Program-made: the position numbers and the translations under genes | Shown: one piece after another, positions 61,076 through 64,000 of the stretch | Layout: each line of letters begins with the position of its first letter | How positions within the stretch are numbered: position 1 is the stretch's first letter | Notes under the pieces: generated by a model | What the model was told of the DNA's origin: nothing | The model's database searches: none | The model's input: only the letters and a program-made list of their open reading frames with translations | Assembly: GCA_003278815.1 (NCBI GenBank) | Contig: QCDB01000001.1 | Location: 188,001 to 252,000, forward strand | From: SAR86 cluster bacterium AG-349-I13 | Lineage (GTDB): Bacteria > Pseudomonadota > Gammaproteobacteria > Magnimaribacterales > TMED112 | Length of the DNA stretch: 64,000 bases | Direction: 5' to 3'

Positions 61076-63223
61076 TTGTTCGAATCAATAAGCCTCTTTA
61101 ATAAACCGAAGACTTCACGTTTGAGTGGAGAGCTGGATCAATTATCTAAATTATATTTAAATCCTCTATCTAATCAGAAGATAAAAAAAGCTGTAGATTT
61201 TGCTGACAAGGCACATGATGGACAATTTCGCAAAAGCGGAGAACCTTTTCTTATTCATCCTATTAATGTTGGTTTGATACTTGCTTCGTTAAAAATGGAT
61301 GCTGACACAATTATTGCAGGTTTGTTGCATGATGTAGTTGAAGACTGTGAAATATCTTTGAAAACAGTAAAAAAAGAATTTGGGACTAACGTAGCTAATT
61401 TAGTAGATGGCATGACTAAATTACTACAACTTGACGATAAGCTTAAAGACCAAAGCCAAGCTGAATATTTCCAAAAAATGGCACTTGCTACCGCTGAAGA
61501 TGTTCGTGTTGTAATCATAAAACTTGCTGATCGCTTACATAATCTTCAAACCATTGAGCATTTACCCAGAGAAAAGCAAATAAAAAAAGCTAAAGAAACT
61601 CTAGAATTATATGCTCCTCTAGCACATCAAATTGGGATGCATAAAATGGCAACTGATCTAGAAGATCACTCTTTTAAAACAATTCATCCATTTCGACACA
61701 ATCTTATAGAACAAGCCTTAAAGAAAAACGAGCTTAATAGAAAAACTTTGATTTCTAAAGTAAAAAAAACATTAAAAGCAAAATTCAAAAAAAATAAATT
61801 AGAAGCAGGCACAAAAGGTAGAAGAAAAAGAATTTATAGCATTTATCAAAAGATGAAGTCTAAACATAGGTCTTTTGGAGATATATATGATGTTTTTGCT
61901 TTTAGAGTAACAGTTGAAAAGGTTGAAGAGTGCTATAAAGTTTTAGGAATTATTCACAATGTTTTCTCTCCAATATCTGGTAAATTTAAGGATTATATCG
62001 CTGTGCCAAAAATGAATGGTTATCAGGCCCTTCATACTGTAGTAATGACTTTTGACGGAGTGCCTATGGAGGTTCAAATCCAAACCTCTGCGATGGAAAC
62101 TTTTGCAAATTATGGAATTGCTTCGCATGGTTTATATAAGACGAAAGTAAATGATGACCAAGTTAAAGCAAAATCAAGACAATTAGTTCAAAGACTTACT
62201 GATATGAGTAAAAGAAGCTCATCTTCAATTGAGTTTTTGGAAAGTCTTAAGACTGACATGAAGGGAAAAGAGGTGTATGTCTTTTCTCCTAACGGAAGAA
62301 TATTTTCTTTAAAGCAAGGCTCCACCAGTATTGATTTCGCTTATGCAGTTCATAGTAGCCTAGGAAATTATTGCCTTTCATGTGAGATAGATAAGAAGCT
62401 TTCTCCTTTATCAACAGTTCTAAAGAGCGGTCAAACTGTCGAGATTATTAAAGGGAAAAAGAAAACTGTTAATCCAGCTTGGTTAAATTTTGTCATTACT
62501 TCCAAGGCAATAACAGAAATAAAAAAAGAGCTTAAAAAAGTAAAAATAAGTGATGCAAGAGTTTTAGGTAAAGATCTGCTTGAGGATAGCTTGCAAGATG
62601 CGGGTATTGAGTTAAGTGAATATCCAAACGAGCAATTGAAAGGAGTATTTAACCTTCTAGGTGTTAGATCACTGAACCAATTACTTGTAGATATTGGATC
62701 GGGTAGAAAAAGGAGTAACTTGGTATCCCAAAGTTTTGCTGAAGGTTTAAGAGGTTCTTCAAAATCCAAAGAAGTTGCCTCTGAATTAAAAATTGGCTCG
62801 TCCAAAAAATATGGAGCAATCAAGTTTCCAGAATGTTGTTATCCTGTGCATGGCGATCCATGTCTAGCAGTTCACAATGAACTTGGCATAACAATACATA
62901 GAGAAAATTGTGAAAATTTAAAAGGATTCTTAAATACACCAGGCAGATGTTCAAATATAAATTGGGAAAAAAATGATGACTCTGAGTATTTAGCAGCTTT
63001 AACAATGACTCTTGTGAATGAACCAGGAGCTTTAGCTGATGTGTCAAAAATAATTTCTAGTAATGAATCAAACATACAAAGTGTTTTGACTAAAACACTT
63101 GATGAAAATTTTATTGAACTTACTGTAAAAATCTTAGTTAGAGATATTGAGCATTTGAATACGATCAACTCAAAATTAATGAAAAATAAAACTGTCACAA
63201 ACATTGCGAGAAAATTAACTTGA
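61076..63223 (+). CDS. spoT: Bifunctional (p)ppGpp synthetase/hydrolase
   Basis: 715 residues from a TTG at 61076; GAGGAG stands 11-12 bases upstream, and no in-frame ATG gives a full HD domain. The hydrolase domain has HDGQFRKSGEPFLIHPINVG and the HDVVED motif (His85, Asp86, Glu89, Asp90). The synthetase domain has YDVFAFRVTVEKVEECYKVLG and KFKDYIAVPKMNGYQALHT. A TGS domain (VYVFSPNGRIFSL to FAYAVHSSLGN) and a C-terminal ACT domain close it. Both activities look intact. Confidence 0.96.
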   Translation: MFESISLFNKPKTSRLSGELDQLSKLYLNPLSNQKIKKAVDFADKAHDGQFRKSGEPFLIHPINVGLILASLKMDADTIIAGLLHDVVEDCEISLKTVKKEFGTNVANLVDGMTKLLQLDDKLKDQSQAEYFQKMALATAEDVRVVIIKLADRLHNLQTIEHLPREKQIKKAKETLELYAPLAHQIGMHKMATDLEDHSFKTIHPFRHNLIEQALKKNELNRKTLISKVKKTLKAKFKKNKLEAGTKGRRKRIYSIYQKMKSKHRSFGDIYDVFAFRVTVEKVEECYKVLGIIHNVFSPISGKFKDYIAVPKMNGYQALHTVVMTFDGVPMEVQIQTSAMETFANYGIASHGLYKTKVNDDQVKAKSRQLVQRLTDMSKRSSSSIEFLESLKTDMKGKEVYVFSPNGRIFSLKQGSTSIDFAYAVHSSLGNYCLSCEIDKKLSPLSTVLKSGQTVEIIKGKKKTVNPAWLNFVITSKAITEIKKELKKVKISDARVLGKDLLEDSLQDAGIELSEYPNEQLKGVFNLLGVRSLNQLLVDIGSGRKRSNLVSQSFAEGLRGSSKSKEVASELKIGSSKKYGAIKFPECCYPVHGDPCLAVHNELGITIHRENCENLKGFLNTPGRCSNINWEKNDDSEYLAALTMTLVNEPGALADVSKIISSNESNIQSVLTKTLDENFIELTVKILVRDIEHLNTINSKLMKNKTVTNIARKLT

Positions 63224-64000
63224 ATAAGATTTCTGATATCGCGAGCCTAGAGAAAGTTTTTTTAGATAAAGTTTTTGATTCAACCTCATCAATCAGTAAA
63301 AAATGGCCAAATCTTGAACAAGTTGGAGTTGGAAAAACAATTTGTCTTTTGTTTTGGGAACCAAGCACAAGAACTAAGTTATCATTCGAGCATGCAGCAA
63401 AAAAATTAGGTTTTGATGTTTTAGATTTCTCTCCTGAAAGTTCCTCAATAAAAAAAGGAGAATCATTTGAAGACACGATACAAACTTTACTTGCAATGAA
63501 AGTTGATGGTTTTGTTATAAGACATCCTGAAGATCATATTTCAAAGAAAATTACTTCTATGTTGCCAGAAAATATTTTTTACATTAATGCTGGTGATGGA
63601 AATCATGCCCATCCTACACAAGCCATGTTAGATGTATACACAATGAAGGAAAAGTTCAATGATCTAGCTAACTTAAAGCTCACAATTTTAGGTGATGTTG
63701 ATCACTCAAGAGTGATTCCATCTCAAATTGAGCTTTTAAAAAAATATTCCTGCTCAGACATCAATTTTTTAGGACCAGAATCACTCATATCAGAAAATTT
63801 TTCTCCAGCATTTTCAGATGTTCCAAAAGGCTCTTTAGCTGAGAGAGACATTTTATTTATTCTCAGAATACAAAAAGAAAGATTTAAACATGGTGATGGT
63901 CTTGATGAAGTAAACTTCATTGAAAATTTTCAAGTTAATGACAAGTTTTTAAAAAATTCTGGTTTTACAGGTTTTCTTATGCATCCAGGCCCTATGAATA
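63220..64000 (+). CDS. pyrB: Aspartate carbamoyltransferase catalytic subunit, 3' end cut off
   Basis: 260 codons are visible before the right edge. The start is a TTG at 63220 whose TTGA overlaps the spoT stop. LFWEPSTRTKLSFEHAAKKLG is the carbamoyl-phosphate site (STRTK where most have STRTR), KGESFEDTIQTLL the loop with the neighbour's Lys, HAHPTQAMLDVYT the His-Pro-Thr-Gln site, LRIQKERF the aspartate Arg and MHPGPMN the final loop. It makes carbamoyl-aspartate for pyrimidines. No pyrI regulatory gene or pyrC is visible in the window; either may follow beyond the edge. Confidence 0.93.
   Translation, partial: MNKISDIASLEKVFLDKVFDSTSSISKKWPNLEQVGVGKTICLLFWEPSTRTKLSFEHAAKKLGFDVLDFSPESSSIKKGESFEDTIQTLLAMKVDGFVIRHPEDHISKKITSMLPENIFYINAGDGNHAHPTQAMLDVYTMKEKFNDLANLKLTILGDVDHSRVIPSQIELLKKYSCSDINFLGPESLISENFSPAFSDVPKGSLAERDILFILRIQKERFKHGDGLDEVNFIENFQVNDKFLKNSGFTGFLMHPGPMN

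Noticed and set aside
1-64000. CRISPR array, insertion sequence or prophage
   Set aside because: No regularly spaced repeats, transposase, integrase or phage structural gene was seen on either strand.

Overview
The window looks like a piece of a compact, AT-rich gammaproteobacterial chromosome. The evidence is the set of gammaproteobacterial neighbourhoods: efp-argS-SPOR-yggS-yggT, gmk-rpoZ-spoT, lipB-lipA, ubiC-ubiA, mutY-yggX, yqiB/yqiA-like genes, an RpoH heat-shock sigma factor and a DUF3450/ExbB/ExbD/TonB/TPR energy cassette. Packing is extreme: most same-strand neighbours overlap by 4 bases (ATGA) or are a few bases apart, and no gap exceeds about 235 bases. Together with many TTG/GTG starts and few clear ribosome binding sites, this suggests a streamlined marine oligotroph. 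SAR86-type bacteria are my best guess, but nothing here proves it. I see no insertion sequence, prophage, CRISPR array or transferred island.

Layout. 1-5025: a cut-off membrane-anchored peptidyl-prolyl isomerase, a HupE/UreJ-like permease, an MdoB/LtaS-type phosphotransferase, a cupin, a MAPEG protein, a lipoprotein and a small unknown. 5177-8613: alanine dehydrogenase facing PEP synthase (alanine to pyruvate to PEP). 8701-18346: one 9.6-kb plus-strand run with nitroreductase, a membrane lipid-enzyme group (CREST/ceramidase-like, sterol desaturase-like, small membrane protein, lipase), nitronate monooxygenase, a membrane-anchored prolyl-4-hydroxylase-like protein, UvrD, LipB, LipA and YaaA. 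18630-20141: RpoH and TrmB. 20138-24074 (minus): EF-P, ArgS, SPOR, YggS, YggT. 24127-30430: a DUF1295 methyltransferase/reductase, then the TonB2-like energising cassette. 30420-34402 (minus): RmuC, TauE/SafE, Lgt, ThyA, FolA.

34405-44648: a type Ic aminotransferase, a polybasic secreted protein, an AlkA-like glycosylase, a kappa-GST-like protein, DUF1330, an epoxide hydrolase, a TonB-dependent receptor with five His/Asp/Glu-rich insertions plus a small His-containing partner, a CurA-type oxidoreductase, tRNA-Phe and a prolyl oligopeptidase lipoprotein. 44684-49057: a CinA-NadD-like fusion, YggX, MutY, GpmA, a cysteine-free rhodanese and a type II glutamine synthetase. 49058-49290: a leader with a glutamine aptamer. 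49291-56566: YqiA, DUF1249, DUF482, UbiA, UbiC, rubredoxin, a dicarboxylate symporter, a membrane pyrophosphatase and two small membrane proteins. 56593-64000: RecG, a Rossmann protein, YicC, Gmk, RpoZ, SpoT and the start of PyrB.

The strongest single find is the minus-strand leader at 49058-49249: a glnA-type glutamine riboswitch whose three stems can be drawn base by base, placed before a eukaryote-like type II glutamine synthetase. A possible Shine-Dalgarno sequestering helix and remains of a second aptamer lie in the same leader. Next come the His-rich receptor with its small partner, the CinA-NadD fusion (a possible two-step NAD-salvage enzyme) and the lipid-enzyme group.
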